Origin: Rhipicephalus microplus
Lineage: Eukaryota > Arthropoda > Arachnida > Ixodida > Ixodidae
Length of the DNA stretch: 64,000 bases
Assembly: GCF_043290135.1 (NCBI RefSeq)
Contig: NC_134702.1
Span: 79,864,317 to 79,928,316 of the forward strand
Direction: 5' to 3'
The translations under genes and the position numbers were made by a program. Under the pieces are notes generated by a model, which was not told where the DNA came from, searched no databases, and was given only the letters and a program-made list of their open reading frames with translations. This document shows, in pieces, positions 53,216-64,000 of this stretch. Position 1 is the stretch's first letter. Every line of letters begins with the position of its first letter.

Positions 53216-54119
53216 TTTTAACATTTGACGCTGAAAGTTTAACTCTCATCCCCACTGTAATGAATGACGCGTGTGTCAGAAGTTCATGAACGCAGAAGCG
53301 TTTTCTTGCAAGGATATAATTGATCAAATAGTTTTAATAGTGATGGTTATCAGCACTCTTGCTGATAGCCGATAAACGGGCTTGAAACTTGCGCATGGCT
53401 TTTCGTGCCACCGCGAGGTTATTTCAGGCAATTCTAGAATTCATTGAGAAAATCATAATCAAAGCTGGGCTAGACGCCTTGGTATCTCTTAATTGGCGCT
53501 CATGTATCAGAAGCTCCCGATGTCAAATAAAGAATAAAATAAGCATTTGCAGAAGATGTTCTTTAGCAATCCTCATATTCCGGGCATTTCCCACCTCATA
53601 TTTTCTGTTTTTGCGTGAGGAATTGATAACTGTTCGGCCGAATGCGTCCCCTAATGCCCATTTCTTAAAACTCTTGAAAGGAGCAGCTATCGAAACAACT
53701 TTCGTTTTCTTTCGTTTTACCTTATAGCATTTAGGCATCGCAAAGCAAACAAACTAGAGCCTTCATAAACTTTTACCCTTTTGCATGGTGGCTTGTAAAT
53801 ATCGAATTCACTATCAACCCTCCCACACCTCTCTTCCCCCAGTTTGTCGATCTTGCTTTTTTTACATTAGAGCCAGTGTCAGTTCGCTTCGGTAGCCTTG
53901 TAAGATATCGCCGTCGTTTCCATATATAACGACTCAACTTTGTTAAACTATGGCCTCCCGAAGCACTAGGCTGAAGTGACGACCCAGCGTTAATTAAAAC
54001 TGCTGGTTTAAGCTCATGACAGCGCTCCGTTATTGCAGCACTCTCTTATTCGCCATGTGATTATACAGAAAGCACCGTTAGATGCTCAAAGGCCATTTCA
54101 GCACAGTTTACAAACGACG
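53216..54119. other. Unassigned sequence
   Basis: No gene recognised; frames at 53389-53727 lack motifs. Confidence 0.5.
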
Positions 54120-54120
54120 T

Positions 54121-55450
54121 AGTTTATTTATTTATTTATTTCACAATACTGCAGGCCAGCATGGCCCAGGCAGGAGTGGAATTACAGAAAGAAAAGAATA
54201 CAGAAATCAGTGATAACAACACTGGCAGCGCAAGCAATATATCACAACACTCGTAGCATAACAGTTTAACAGTAATATGACAGCAATATAAAAGTTTATA
54301 ACGCAGCATAACAGCAATATAACAGTTACAATGATTCAATGTTCAATACAACACAAATATTGCTCAAGGACTTCGTCAAAATCGTCTGCCTCGCAAACGA
54401 ACTTAGGTAGACTGTTCCAATCCGAGACAGTGCGGGGGAAAAAACTCTGTTTGAATGCCTCTGTTTTGGCAAAAATGTGTTGTAGGGTGTGTTTGTGAGC
54501 GTTGCGCGTAGTTCTCGCTGTAGTGGTCTTTAAATATGAAGGTGCAGACATACCAAGTTTTCCGTTAAAAATATTGCGCAAGAATTTAAGTCGACTGATT
54601 TTTCTGCGGACAGCCAAGGTGGGGATGTTATTAGCATTCATGAGTTGAGTTGGTGAATCTAGTCTTTTGTACTTATTGAATATAAATCTGATGGCTTTCT
54701 TTTGTATCGCTTCTAAGCTCTGTATGTCTTTTTTCGTGTACGGATCCCATACAACGGACGCATACTCCAATTTAGGTCTGATAATTGCATTATACGCTTG
54801 AAGTTTAACATTCACAGTTGCCTTTGCAAGCTTCCTTTTCAAAAAGCACAGCTTCCGAAAAGCTGAAGTGCATATTGACGAAATGTGTGCTCGCCACGTC
54901 ATATCACTTGAAAGAGTGATCCCTAAATACTTATACTGCGTTACCGATTGAATGGGTGAGCCATGAATATTGTAGGTAAACACACTAGGATTTGTTTTTC
55001 GCGTTATATTTATGAGCACTGTTTTATCAACGTTTAATTCCATGTCCCATGCTGCGCACCAGCATTCAATGTTGCGAAGAGCTTGCTGTAATAGGTTATG
55101 GTCGTCAGAGCAGGTTATTTCTTTAAACACAACACAATCATCCGCGAAAAGCTTAATAGACACTGTGTCAGGGATTGCTTGCACTAAATCATTTACATAT
55201 ATAAGGAATAATAGTGGCCCCAACACACTTCCCTGTGGCACACCAGAAGTGACATTGAGCGTCCCAGATACACTAGATTTAATTTCGACGAACTGTTTTC
55301 TATTAGTTAAATAAGATTCAACCCACTTAATAAGATAAAGCGGCAATCCTATGTTACGTAATTTCAGAAGTAATTTACTATGCGGAACCTTATCAAACGC
55401 TTTAGAAAAATCGAGTAGAAGTATATCAGTTTGCCCTGATCGAGTTATAT
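54121..55450 (-). mobile_element. 5'-truncated CR1/L2-like LINE
   Basis: Ends in an AAAT-repeat tail (plus TTTA units, 54123-54141) after a 3' untranslated region rich in GTTATATTGCTG-like words. The stop is at 54336. The 5' truncation is near 55450, just upstream of the SGQTDILLLDFS block. The open frame implies a fairly recent insertion. Confidence 0.88.
54336..55450 (-). CDS. CR1/L2-like reverse transcriptase, C-terminal part
   Basis: Copies element RNA at a nicked target. About 370 residues are open without a break. Landmarks: ILLLDFSKAFDKVPH with the first catalytic Asp; GVPQGSVLGPLLFLIYVND; catalytic KLFADD at about 55137-55148; YLGITLSSDMTW; RPKLEYASVVWDPY; IQKKAIRFI; and a C-terminal FPRTVSDWNSLP, a classic CR1/L2-type ending. 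The endonuclease and N-terminal RT segments are missing. The reading frame continues a few codons upstream into non-element sequence, so no authentic start exists. Unlikely to be active alone. Confidence 0.85.
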
Positions 55451-56182
55451 TACCGCGCAGCGGTGAGGCAAAAAAGAAATGAAGAAAACAAAAACAGAGC
55501 ATTCACCCACTTTTTTCTATGAATTTGATAAGTCAAACAAAAAAAAATAGAGAAAGAGAGCGAATAAGACAATCCCAAACATAGCCCAGAGCGAGAGTTC
55601 AATTGGAGCAGTTGAAAATGAATTATGAAGGCAGAAACGTGGAAATGACCGGAGCGAGACAAGAGTAATGCACGGAGGCTGATGTGCTTAATTTAATCAC
55701 AATCTCGATCTTGTGAAGTTGTGCACATTCTTGCGTATCTTGCGTGGGGCAATCAATAGCTCATTGTCTGGTGGCTGAATTATATTTGCATTTCAATTCG
55801 ATATCGTCGCTGTGGACTTTTATTGTTCAAATTTACGATCTTCGCTATCTGTATTTTATGCATAACTTTAAACGGGGCTTTACAGACAGCCTATGGATGG
55901 CCACCGGGGAGATAAAATGTGTACTGTTGTGAAGGGAATGACCCTTTATACTGACCGCTAATTGCGAAGTCAGTGAGAGAGCGAACCAAAGTATGTGCAG
56001 GCTCTATACACTTGCAACAAAGAAAAGTGTGTTGAGCCAATAAAATACATTTAGACATTGGGATTAAATTTTGCGGTGCAATGCCTCACAATATGTTTGA
56101 GAACCATTCGTAACTCTCTCTGTGCGTGCAGCAGTTACAGTCTTATCACGAAATGTACTTAAGCCAATCAAAACCATTTTTA
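55451..56182. other. Unassigned sequence
   Basis: No gene recognised between the CR1 element and the (TATC)n tract. Confidence 0.5.
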
Positions 56183-56485
<303 letters not shown>

Positions 56486-57399
56486 ACTCTTACGTTTGGG
56501 TGCTCTCATGCTGGTCAAGACATGAAAAATGTGCCTATCTCCTCTGATACGTCGCCAAACACTTCCTGCCAGACAGTGGTACATACTCACGGGCGGGTAT
56601 GTGCCGCTGGTGTGCGGGTATGTGCCACAGGGGATTGAAAGAGAGAGAGAGAAACAACATTTATTTACGCATCCGGCATGTGAGAAGTCACCGGCCATGC
56701 AGGACGCGAGTATTCCCTATCTGAAGATTATGGCTAATAGAGTCCTATAGTCCCAGGGCCTAGACCTTGAGGACGTTGTGCTCCGGCTAGGCGTTGGATA
56801 CTCGGGCTCCTCCGCTCCCGTTGTCCGTGGCGTCGGCTCCCTTTCTCCTCTGCTTTTCCAGGGCCACTCAGTATCCATCCAGGAACAACGAGAACATATA
56901 AGACAATTTTAACGTGTGAGCGTTAAGAAACAGCCGCCATCAGTATCGTCGACCTGACGAATGTATAGAATAAATGTTAGGGTCCCAGCTGGAATATAAT
57001 CCAAGGATTCTTCGTAGCAGTGAAGCATTTTACCACAGAGCTACGCCAGGTGTTGGAATTAATTTTCAAAAATACACTAATCTTCGTGAAGCGTCAATAA
57101 TGGTTCAAGTGCTGCGTACCCAATTTTATGAACATCACATATGTACTCCTTTGATACACCCGCCACGTCGGGTTAACTTTAATTTGTGGTTAGTTGCCAT
57201 GCGCTGAAGTTGATTTATGTAGCAGTGTCCAGGGCCAGCATCCTCGCGAGCGTCGGCGCTTCATATCAGCTTCCGGTGTTGCTGGTATGCATGTTCCAAT
57301 TGGCATCGTTGCGTGAGTGCAAGCAACTGGTTATATGAACATCGGCAACTCTTCAACATATGTCTGTACGTTCAACCTTTTCACATATAGTTATAACTA
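56486..57399. other. Unassigned sequence with a weak tRNA-like piece
   Basis: No gene recognised. Complement of about 56990-57056 contains TGGCGTAGCTCTGTGGTAAA, resembling the 5' half of the tRNA-like modules at 48.4 kb, with a poor B box. A short GA repeat lies at 56640-56652. Confidence 0.35.
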
Positions 57400-57459
57400 T
57401 ATTGAGCGACATGTCATAAAATGACCTTATAGGGTCATTTTATGACATGTCGCTCAATA
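57400..57459. repeat. Perfect 27-bp inverted repeat
   Basis: Arms 57400-57426 and 57433-57459 are exact reverse complements (start TATTGAGCGACATGTC) with a 6-nt spacer. Confidence 0.92.
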
Positions 57460-57484
57460 AAAAATTGCAACACGGTCCCCTTCC

Positions 57485-57535
57485 CTTCACATGCTTCGCA
57501 TAACGTGGATTCCCGGGTACGTGCGATCTGTCGAA
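57485..57535 (+). repeat. Family M terminal-block scrap
   Basis: ATGCTTCGCATAACGTGGAT then GTACGTGCGATCTGTC resembles the family M end block (GCTTCGCATATAACGATTCC ... GGATCTGCC of copy A). It begins about 25 bp after the perfect inverted repeat. Confidence 0.5.
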
Positions 57536-57539
57536 TTAT

Positions 57540-58229
57540 TCACCAACGAAATCAAGTGCGTATGTTTTCTCATGCCGAGTGAAATGCTGTTGTGCCTTGT
57601 TTCTTGAGTTGATTACAAAAATAAAACAATTCGATTCCGACAGATATGAAAAAAGGTGAACTCTTGCAGATGTCTTTTTTTTGTTAGATACCGGCACTCG
57701 AAAAGACGACCAAACCTTGTTGCTGGTTGAACTAGGTGAGAAGAAAGAGAGTAGACATACAAGTGAAGAAGCAACGCACAATGCAAACCTGGTTAAAAAA
57801 ACGCGTTCAAACGTATGAAAACGTTATAGAATAGAAAAGTGCGTGCACTATTTTAGGAGTCAGCGAGAGAACAAGATTGTGTCTCGCAGAATGTGATAGA
57901 TCTGTATTAGTCACTGGTCTGCGTCGTATCGTTGCACGCTCAAGTGCATGTTGATTCGAGAAAACTATTCATAGAACCAAAACCTGCCCACACAATTCAA
58001 CATAACCACACTTCCCTAAATATCCATATTTTCCCAGCACTAAATCTTGGGAAAGCTCCAATTCCTTCGAAGCAAGATTGCTTCTGCTTTGGTGTATCAA
58101 CAGTTTATTAGAACAGAACATATTGCTTCTCTGACGCAACTGTGCTTGGTGCAGCTGTGTATTGTTTGTGTATTGCAAATGTATTTGTTTTCTTTTTTTC
58201 TTTTTTTACACAAACTTATGTAAATCCAT
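57540..58229. other. Unassigned sequence
   Basis: No gene or repeat recognised. Confidence 0.5.
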
Positions 58230-58335
58230 GTAAACGTGCAAAGTTTCATGTTCTTTTCTTGTACCCTCCCCCCTCATCGATATAATGCCTGCATGGGCGC
58301 TGTGGGTAATAAATAAATAATAATAATAAATATCA
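58230..58335 (+). mobile_element. CR1/L2-like 3' terminal scrap
   Basis: CTTGTACCCTCCCCCCTC, then ATGCCTGCATGGGCGCTGTG and an AATAAATAAATAATAATAA tail: the usual design of a CR1/L2 3' end. No coding sequence precedes it. Confidence 0.6.
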
Positions 58336-58569
58336 CATTCGCGCTCGCTTGAGAACACAGCCGATTCTTGCTCGCTTCTAAGTGCCGGTGCAAATTGTGG
58401 CTGAAGCATCATGTTTCGTGGTTTTGTGCCATTTTTCAACAATATGACCAATGGTGACTCATGTATAGCATCGTTGGCGCAAGTGTTTTTCAGATCTATA
58501 TGCAGTCGCTGCAACATACACAATACACAGAAGGACAGAAAATTGAGTGAGTCGGTAGGCGCTCATCTT

Positions 58570-58930
58570 TGGTTGAAGCACGCACACGGGATGAGCACTT
58601 CAAGCAGCCACCTTTGAACGACTGTCTAACCGATCATTCTGCACATTGCAGGCGTAAGAATGGCAACGATTACCTGACCCGTCGTATCTGCTGACGCCAA
58701 GGACCGGCAAGTTGGCAGCGTGCCGACGCATCTCTACCTCAGATATTGCACGTGCTGACTTACCGTACCACGTGACGTTGGCTACAGCACAAGCGAGTAC
58801 ATGGTGATGGAATCATCTGCTATATAAGGAAAGCAGGCACCGACTGTCAAGACAGAGCAGATCGTGTAGCAGCCTTTGGACGACTGTCTAACCAATTAAT
58901 CTGTACACTTCAGGTGGCAATCTTCTTCTC
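58570..58930 (+). promoter_or_regulatory. Possible LINE 5' leader with duplicated block
   Basis: A block near 58603 (ACGACTGTCTAACCGATCAT, then TCTGCACATTGCAGG) recurs near 58876 (ACGACTGTCTAACCAATTAA, then TCTGTACACTTCAGG). Between them lies a TATA-like CTATATAAGG at about 58820. It sits directly upstream of the ORF1-bearing LINE and may be its promoter leader with two tandem units. The promoter role is inferred. Confidence 0.35.
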
Positions 58931-58951
58931 AACAATGTATAGTGCAATCAG

Positions 58952-59195
58952 ATTGATTGATTGATATGTGGGGCTTAACGTCCCAAAACCACCATATGAT
59001 TATGAGAGACGCCGTAGTGGAGGGCTCCGGAAATTTCGACCACCTGGGGTTCTTTAACGTGCACCCAAATCTGAGCACACGGGCCTACAACATTTCCGGC
59101 TCCATCGGTAATGCAGCCGCTGCAGCCGGGATTCGAACCCGCGACGTGCGGGTCAGCAGCCGAGTACCTTAGCCACTAGACCACCGCGGCGGGGC
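58952..59195 (-). mobile_element. Ruka-like SINE with perfect 13-bp target duplication
   Basis: Full-length minus-strand copy: A box TGGTCTAGTGG, perfect B box (complement 59129-59139, GGTTCGAATCC), TTAAAGAACCCCAGG body, CCCACATATCAATCAATCAA end. ATAGTGCAATCAG flanks both sides (58939-58951 and 59196-59208). The perfect duplication and intact boxes make this the youngest-looking SINE in the window. Confidence 0.95.
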
Positions 59196-59208
59196 ATAGT
59201 GCAATCAG

Positions 59209-62200
59209 GCACAAATGCGTGCTATTACGGCTCCTGACTTGCTCTGAACGGTAGTTTGTTTATGTAGCCTTTTTGCGTTGGAAGCGATCGACAAGATGGA
59301 AAAAAACTGGATGGCCTGCCCGATTTCACCAATGCTCACAGCGAAAAAGCTCCGAATATTGTAAAAGATTTGGAAAAGGTACTTCTTCAGATAACAGCTA
59401 GGTGTATTGATGCTCTTTCTGATATTACGACTCATGTGAATGATGTAAATCTCATGAACAGCGCTATAACGGCTCAGATTGCATCGCTCAGGGCATCTAT
59501 GAATTTTACAAGTGACAGTTTGGAGGAACTCAAAACCAAAATAAAATCGCTGCGTAAAGAGCTAAATGACCCCAAAGATTGTAATCTCGAATGCCGGAAA
59601 GAAATGGCGGAAATCAAGAAATAACTATGCGACACAAGAAAATAACTTATTGATCTACAGCAATGTACAAGGCTTAACAATGTTGAGCTCAAAGGTGCCC
59701 CTTTTGAGAAAAGCGAAGACCTAGAAGAAGTTGCGGCAAATATTGCTGACTTTGTCGGTGTTCAGCTCAATAGTCAAGATTTTGATGCAGCACACAGAGT
59801 ACCAACTAAAGCAAAAAATGTGCCAAATATCGTGGTGAAGTTTGTATCGTGGTCTAAGCGTAATAATGTTTTAAAATCGGCAAAAAAGTAGTGGCTGAAT
59901 GCAATGATGCTAGGTTTTACAATAAATGTACCTGTGTTCGTAAACGTACACTTGTGCCTAGAGAATAAAGTTTTGCTAAGTAAGGCCATCCAAAAGAAAA
60001 AGAACAAAAACTGGAGATTCGTCTGGGTCTCGGAAGGAAAGATCTTGGCGAGGAAATCTGAGAACTCGAAGGTCATTCACATCTCATGTGAAGCTGACCT
60101 AGGGAAGCTAGTATAGGTCTGCATAGTCTACCGTAAGTGCCTAATGACGTCAATGCATAATGACGTCAATGTTGAAGTCCAGAATGCAATATCATTTCTC
60201 ATGAAAGCCGTTGACGATAGCCGCAAAAATTTGTCTGCACGGTATTGTAAGACCCCACTGTGTCCTTGGATGGCACAAGAAATCCTTGAATTGTTGACAA
60301 AAAAACATTTTTCGTACAATAAATGGAAAAAACATAAAGATGATGAATAATATTTAGACCAGTTCAAATTTTTTGAGGAATAAGGGTATGCTGCTCACAA
60401 GACAGCGAAAAAAGGAATATTATTGTCGCCTTAGTCAACAAGCTCAGGGCAACTCCAAGAAAACTTGGGAGATTAAAAACGAGGTTGTTGGCAACCAACC
60501 CCGCGAACATGTGCTACCTATTACTATTCTTACGAAAACTCTTGATAAATTCAATAAATATTTCACTGAAATTTGTCCACTTTTAGCAGTGCAGTTTTCT
60601 TCCAGCAGTACTCAATGCTTCTCGCCGTCTTCGCCGAATACATTTGTGGTGCAACAAGGCTTTATGGTGCACTACAATAGTCGCGATGAAATTCTAAAAA
60701 CTATTGCTAATTTGGATACGAACAAAGCCAGTAGGAGCGATGAGATTGCAACTAAAGTAGGGAAAGACAATATTGATGTCTTGGGCCCAATCTTACGCCA
60801 TATACTCAACCACTTATTGTGTACGGAAGCATACCCATCCGCGTCTGAAAAATGCTAAAGTAGTACCAGTGTACAGGGATGGTGTTCGCTATGACCATTC
60901 CAGTTACAGGCCTATATCTGTTTTAAGTAAAATAAATACCATTTTTGAAAAAAAAAATGAGGGTCTTTTTAGAAAAATGTCATGTCATATGCTCCGAAAA
61001 ACATAAATTCAGATCGCATCATTCGACCTCCTCTGCTGTACTGTCTCTATTGCAAAAAAATGCAGCAATACATAGTAATCTCGTTGTAGCAGTAGTTTTT
61101 CTTGATTTAAAGAAAGCATTCAACACGGTTGATCATGATATCTTAATAATAATATTGAAACACCATGTCTTCCACGGTAAAATATATGACTTATTTGCCA
61201 GTTACATGAGCAAACGACAACGAATGGTCATCATGCGTAATCTTACCTCCTCGTTGTTAAATATCAACACAGGCGTACCACAAGGGTACGTTCTCGGACC
61301 CTTGTTGTTTTAATTGTACGTAAATGGTCTACCAAACATACTAACATATTCGGAAATGCTAATGTACGCTGATGATACAGCTTTTATAGTTACTGCCGAG
61401 AATATCAAAGATATAGAGCTTAAAATCATGCTGAACTAAAAAATATTTTTCAGAAGTTTTCGGCGAACAAGTTGACAATGTTAAGAAGACTAAATGTACT
61501 CTCTTACACTCTCGTTATAGAGATATAAGTAACGAGCTCATGTGTAATAAAATTAGTGAATGCGTACTTGAGCAGATGAAACATATTAAATATGCGGGAG
61601 CAATTTTCGATAGCCATTTAAACTGGCAAAACTTTTATACATCGGTATGCGCTAAGCTAGAACATGGTTGCAGTATGCTATTGACTGCTAGAAATTACTT
61701 TCAAAGCAATACTCAGCGAATGCTTTATATCGCTTTTTTTCATTGTCATGTACCATATTGCATAGATGTGGGCTTTCCAAAACATACTTGGAACCCATAC
61801 GCGTTCCGCAAACGCGACCACTTCGAAATATAAACAATGCTAGACATGATGATCACAGCGCACCATTGTTTCATGAAATGCAAATAATACCAATCGATCA
61901 TTTACGAGAGCAAAAGACTGCACTTACCGTCCATAACATCATTCATGACAATGTTCCCTTTCATATATCGATATTTTCAGCTTCTCCCTTACCAGACGTG
62001 CCACACTAAACAATTTCAATCTTCTACCTATTAATAGTGTTTATGAACAGTGAATAATACAACTTTCAGGCTCTTAGGGCAATGGCAATAAGATTTCTTT
62101 TTATGTTTCGCATCATTTTTTTCTTGCTATGACTAAAGTGTACTTTTAACAGCTGCTTTGCTTGAACTAACATGTTCCTTTAAATGTGTATTTTATTAGA

Positions 62201-62262
62201 CCCCTTACTAGCCAGTGGCTATGGGTCTAACAAGTTTTGTGAAAAAAAGAAAAAAAAGTGCT
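59209..62262 (+). pseudogene. CR1-like LINE with ORF1; endonuclease missing
   Basis: ORF1 part (59370-60116, two in-frame stops): an N-terminal helical, probably coiled-coil segment (59370-59624), then DAAHRVPTKAKNVPNIVVKF and KNWRFVWVSEGKILARKSE, an ORF1 domain type that also resembles baculovirus FP25-like proteins. Next, after only about 28 bp, comes the pre-RT linker (SARYCKTPLCPWMAQEI), where a roughly 230-residue endonuclease would be expected. RT: HSSYRPISVLS; VFLDLKKAFNTVDHDIL; NTGVPQGYVLGPLLF; catalytic MYADD at about 61364-61375; KYAGAIFDSHLNW; and LPDVPH near the end. Frameshifts and stops are frequent. The 3' end has TAGACCCCTTACTAGCC and an A-rich tail (62241-62258). Confidence 0.75.
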
Positions 62263-63336
62263 CAGAACAGGATTTGGCATAGAATCGCGCCTGAATAGCA
62301 ATAATAGCAACCACATGAATAGCAACAATGAGGTCGTTTTACGAAACTTTTGGCGTCGTTATCGGTGCCGTTGGTTGTTGGTGCAAAAAATCACCTCGTG
62401 CGTGACTAATAAATTAAAAAAAGATGCAAATAAAATAAATAATAGGAATCGCCAGGTTCAAATGAGTATCAGAACAAGCCTGTGTGCGTGATAACCATGG
62501 TGTTGTACCACACAGCCATGTGTCTGCTTGGAAATACCATCAAAAGAACTTCCTCTGCTTAGAGATCCTGTATATTTTACACCAACTTCCACTAACGGCA
62601 ATCACAAATAGCATGCGAATAAGCGCAGGGGTGGCCCCGAAATTCCGTTCATCATGGGCACCTTGCTAGTTGTTAACGCATACTTGCAAGTGGAACACAC
62701 CATGAATTTACTCTGGTTTCTGTTGCTGTTACTGCTCCCAAAACCTTGTTGGAGCAAGCCACGTGGGTTCGTCGCAACCCCACTCAGGAGCACGTGGGTT
62801 CATAGCACGTTTACAGAATCTCGTTCTCCAATGCCATCATAAAATTTTTGAAAGACTGTAGGTGGTGGAGGGCACGTGGGCGCGTTCTTGGCTTGTGCCA
62901 GCTGATGCGCGTGCACAGTAACAGTGAATGATTACATACACCTCAGTGAGCTTCGCCATAAGGAGCCTCGCATCTATAGTGAGTAGCAGCTTCTTCAAAT
63001 GAGTACCAGCGGAGTTTTCTTCGCATCTAATAACTGTCGTGGACAACTAAACAACGAACACCAATAACTGTGGTGAATTTTTTAAAGAGACAGCTGTCAC
63101 AACTACGGAATGAAATATTACAAAGTAATGAGTGCTTGCGCAGTGAATGCTGTCTGCCGTGTCACACAGGACGCCTGCCCCGGATCGTAGTTTTATCCCC
63201 ACGACGGGCTACGCGTTAACACCTTGCGCCCTCACACTGTGGAGGAGGGTACCATGAAGCAGGCGCTCTATGACATCAGCAGACAATCCCGTCAACTTTT
63301 CATTCCGTTCTCTGTGACGTAATATTTGCTACACTG

Positions 63337-63338
<2 letters not shown>
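62263..63338. other. Unassigned sequence
   Basis: No gene recognised; frames at 62258-62491 and 62837-63046 have no motifs. Confidence 0.5.

Positions 63339-63408
<70 letters not shown>
63339..63408. repeat. (TA)n microsatellite
   Basis: About 70 bp pure TA. Confidence 0.97.
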
Positions 63409-63411
<3 letters not shown>

Positions 63412-64000
63412 CTGTCGTGTTTTGGCAGAACATAAATGAAATCTAACAGCAGACAATATTGTCAAGGAAAGTATAGGGGAGGTTATTAGACCAAATTGTA
63501 AGGTAAATATGAAGAAAGAAAAGTGGATGAAAAGATAACTTCCCGTGGGCAGGTGTCACACAGGTCCCGTAAATTAGGGATGCGATCGCCGGGCTAATTC
63601 CAAGGGCCGAAGTATCGGCCCTCCGAACCGCACCACGAAAGCGTGGACAATTTAGAAGTGGTCCTTTTTGGCGCGCCAGCGGACGCCGGCTGTGGCCCAA
63701 TGAACAAGTCGGAGCCGAGAATTGATAAACAAACAAAATTATATTCTCAATAACGGCAGATAGAAAACAATACACAAGAACGCACCCTCCACAATAGTTG
63801 CATACAATATGTCTCCAATCAAACAACGTACTACACAGTACAATCAGCCACACTCGAAACAACGGACACAGACAACAATACGCACCACAATGCAGTCGCA
63901 TGCATTGAACAACCAAGACACTTAAAGACTAAAGAGATAAAAAACCTATTCAGTCCAAAGTTCTTGGAAAAAAAGTCTGGATGATACTCTTCCGAGAATC
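63409..64000. other. Unassigned, possibly part of a repeat
   Basis: GC-richer block at 63540-63715 (GGTGTCACACAGGTCCCG, CGGCCCTCCGAACCGC) followed by an A/C-rich stretch. A minus frame of 157 codons (63916-63443) is Cys/Leu-rich and without motifs. It looks like a repeat cut by the window edge, but there is no second copy here to support that. Confidence 0.35.

Noticed and set aside
63443..63916. 157-aa minus frame at the right edge
   Set aside because: Cys/Leu-rich with no motif; the region looks like a repeat cut by the window edge, but it has no second copy here to confirm.

Overview
The window looks like a repeat-dense intergenic or intronic stretch of a large arthropod genome, most likely an ixodid (hard) tick. 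Three copies or pieces of a tRNA-headed SINE resemble the tick SINE Ruka (A and B boxes, a conserved body, an ATCA-repeat tail). The retroelement mix (RTE/BovB-like, CR1/L2-like, L1/Tx1-like, RNase H-bearing LINE, Penelope-like, Gypsy-like gag) also fits tick genomes. No ribosomal RNA gene, no intact functional tRNA gene, no CRISPR array and no complete cellular gene could be supported. The species is inferred, not proven.

Layout. 0-4.5 kb: plus-strand copy A of a ~1.6 kb repeat unit (family M) that carries its own (CTAT)n tract, then a LINE 3' fragment with an RNase H tail. 6.7-12.7 kb: a Penelope-like inverted repeat, a 5'-truncated RTE/BovB LINE with an open reverse-transcriptase frame, and a broken L1/Tx1-like LINE. 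13-20.4 kb: a (CA)n(CG)n(CA)n tract, decayed family M pieces split by a Gypsy-like gag remnant, a CR1 scrap and a Ruka SINE. 23-27.5 kb: a candidate 138-nt coding exon, a ~200-bp-arm hairpin, a repeat carrying a tRNA-like module, and a CR1 remnant on the minus strand abutting an L1/Tx1-like remnant on the plus strand. 27.8-31.4 kb: a degenerate tetranucleotide repeat (family G) and a minus-strand zinc-knuckle ORF1 remnant. 31.5-36.2 kb: three head-to-tail family M units (B, C, D), with a 613-bp TIR element inserted in B. 36.2-42.8 kb: a Gypsy-like gag plus LTR, two family G copies, a tRNA-like sequence, a family G copy split by a Ruka SINE, a Penelope-like 3' end and family M copy E. 42.8-54 kb: mostly AT-rich unassigned sequence, a large (CCAT)n family G copy, a second tRNA-like composite repeat with a duplicated module, and a decayed Penelope-like reverse transcriptase. 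54-64 kb: a CR1/L2 element with an open frame, a 263-bp (TATC)n tract with a family M flank, a 27-bp inverted repeat, and a CR1-like LINE with ORF1 that has apparently lost its endonuclease and whose 5' leader is split by a Ruka SINE with a 13-bp target duplication.

How the parts work together. Nothing here forms an operon or pathway. The interactions are parasitic and nested: LINE machinery probably mobilised the SINEs, SINEs landed in other repeats, and a DNA-transposon-like element landed in a macrosatellite. The most promising non-obvious signals are the tandem family M units that carry microsatellites, the TTA-flanked TIR element, the composite repeat with a duplicated tRNA-like module, and the isolated exon at 23.1 kb. 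Homologies were recognised by eye without searches, so family names are provisional and boundaries of decayed elements are approximate.
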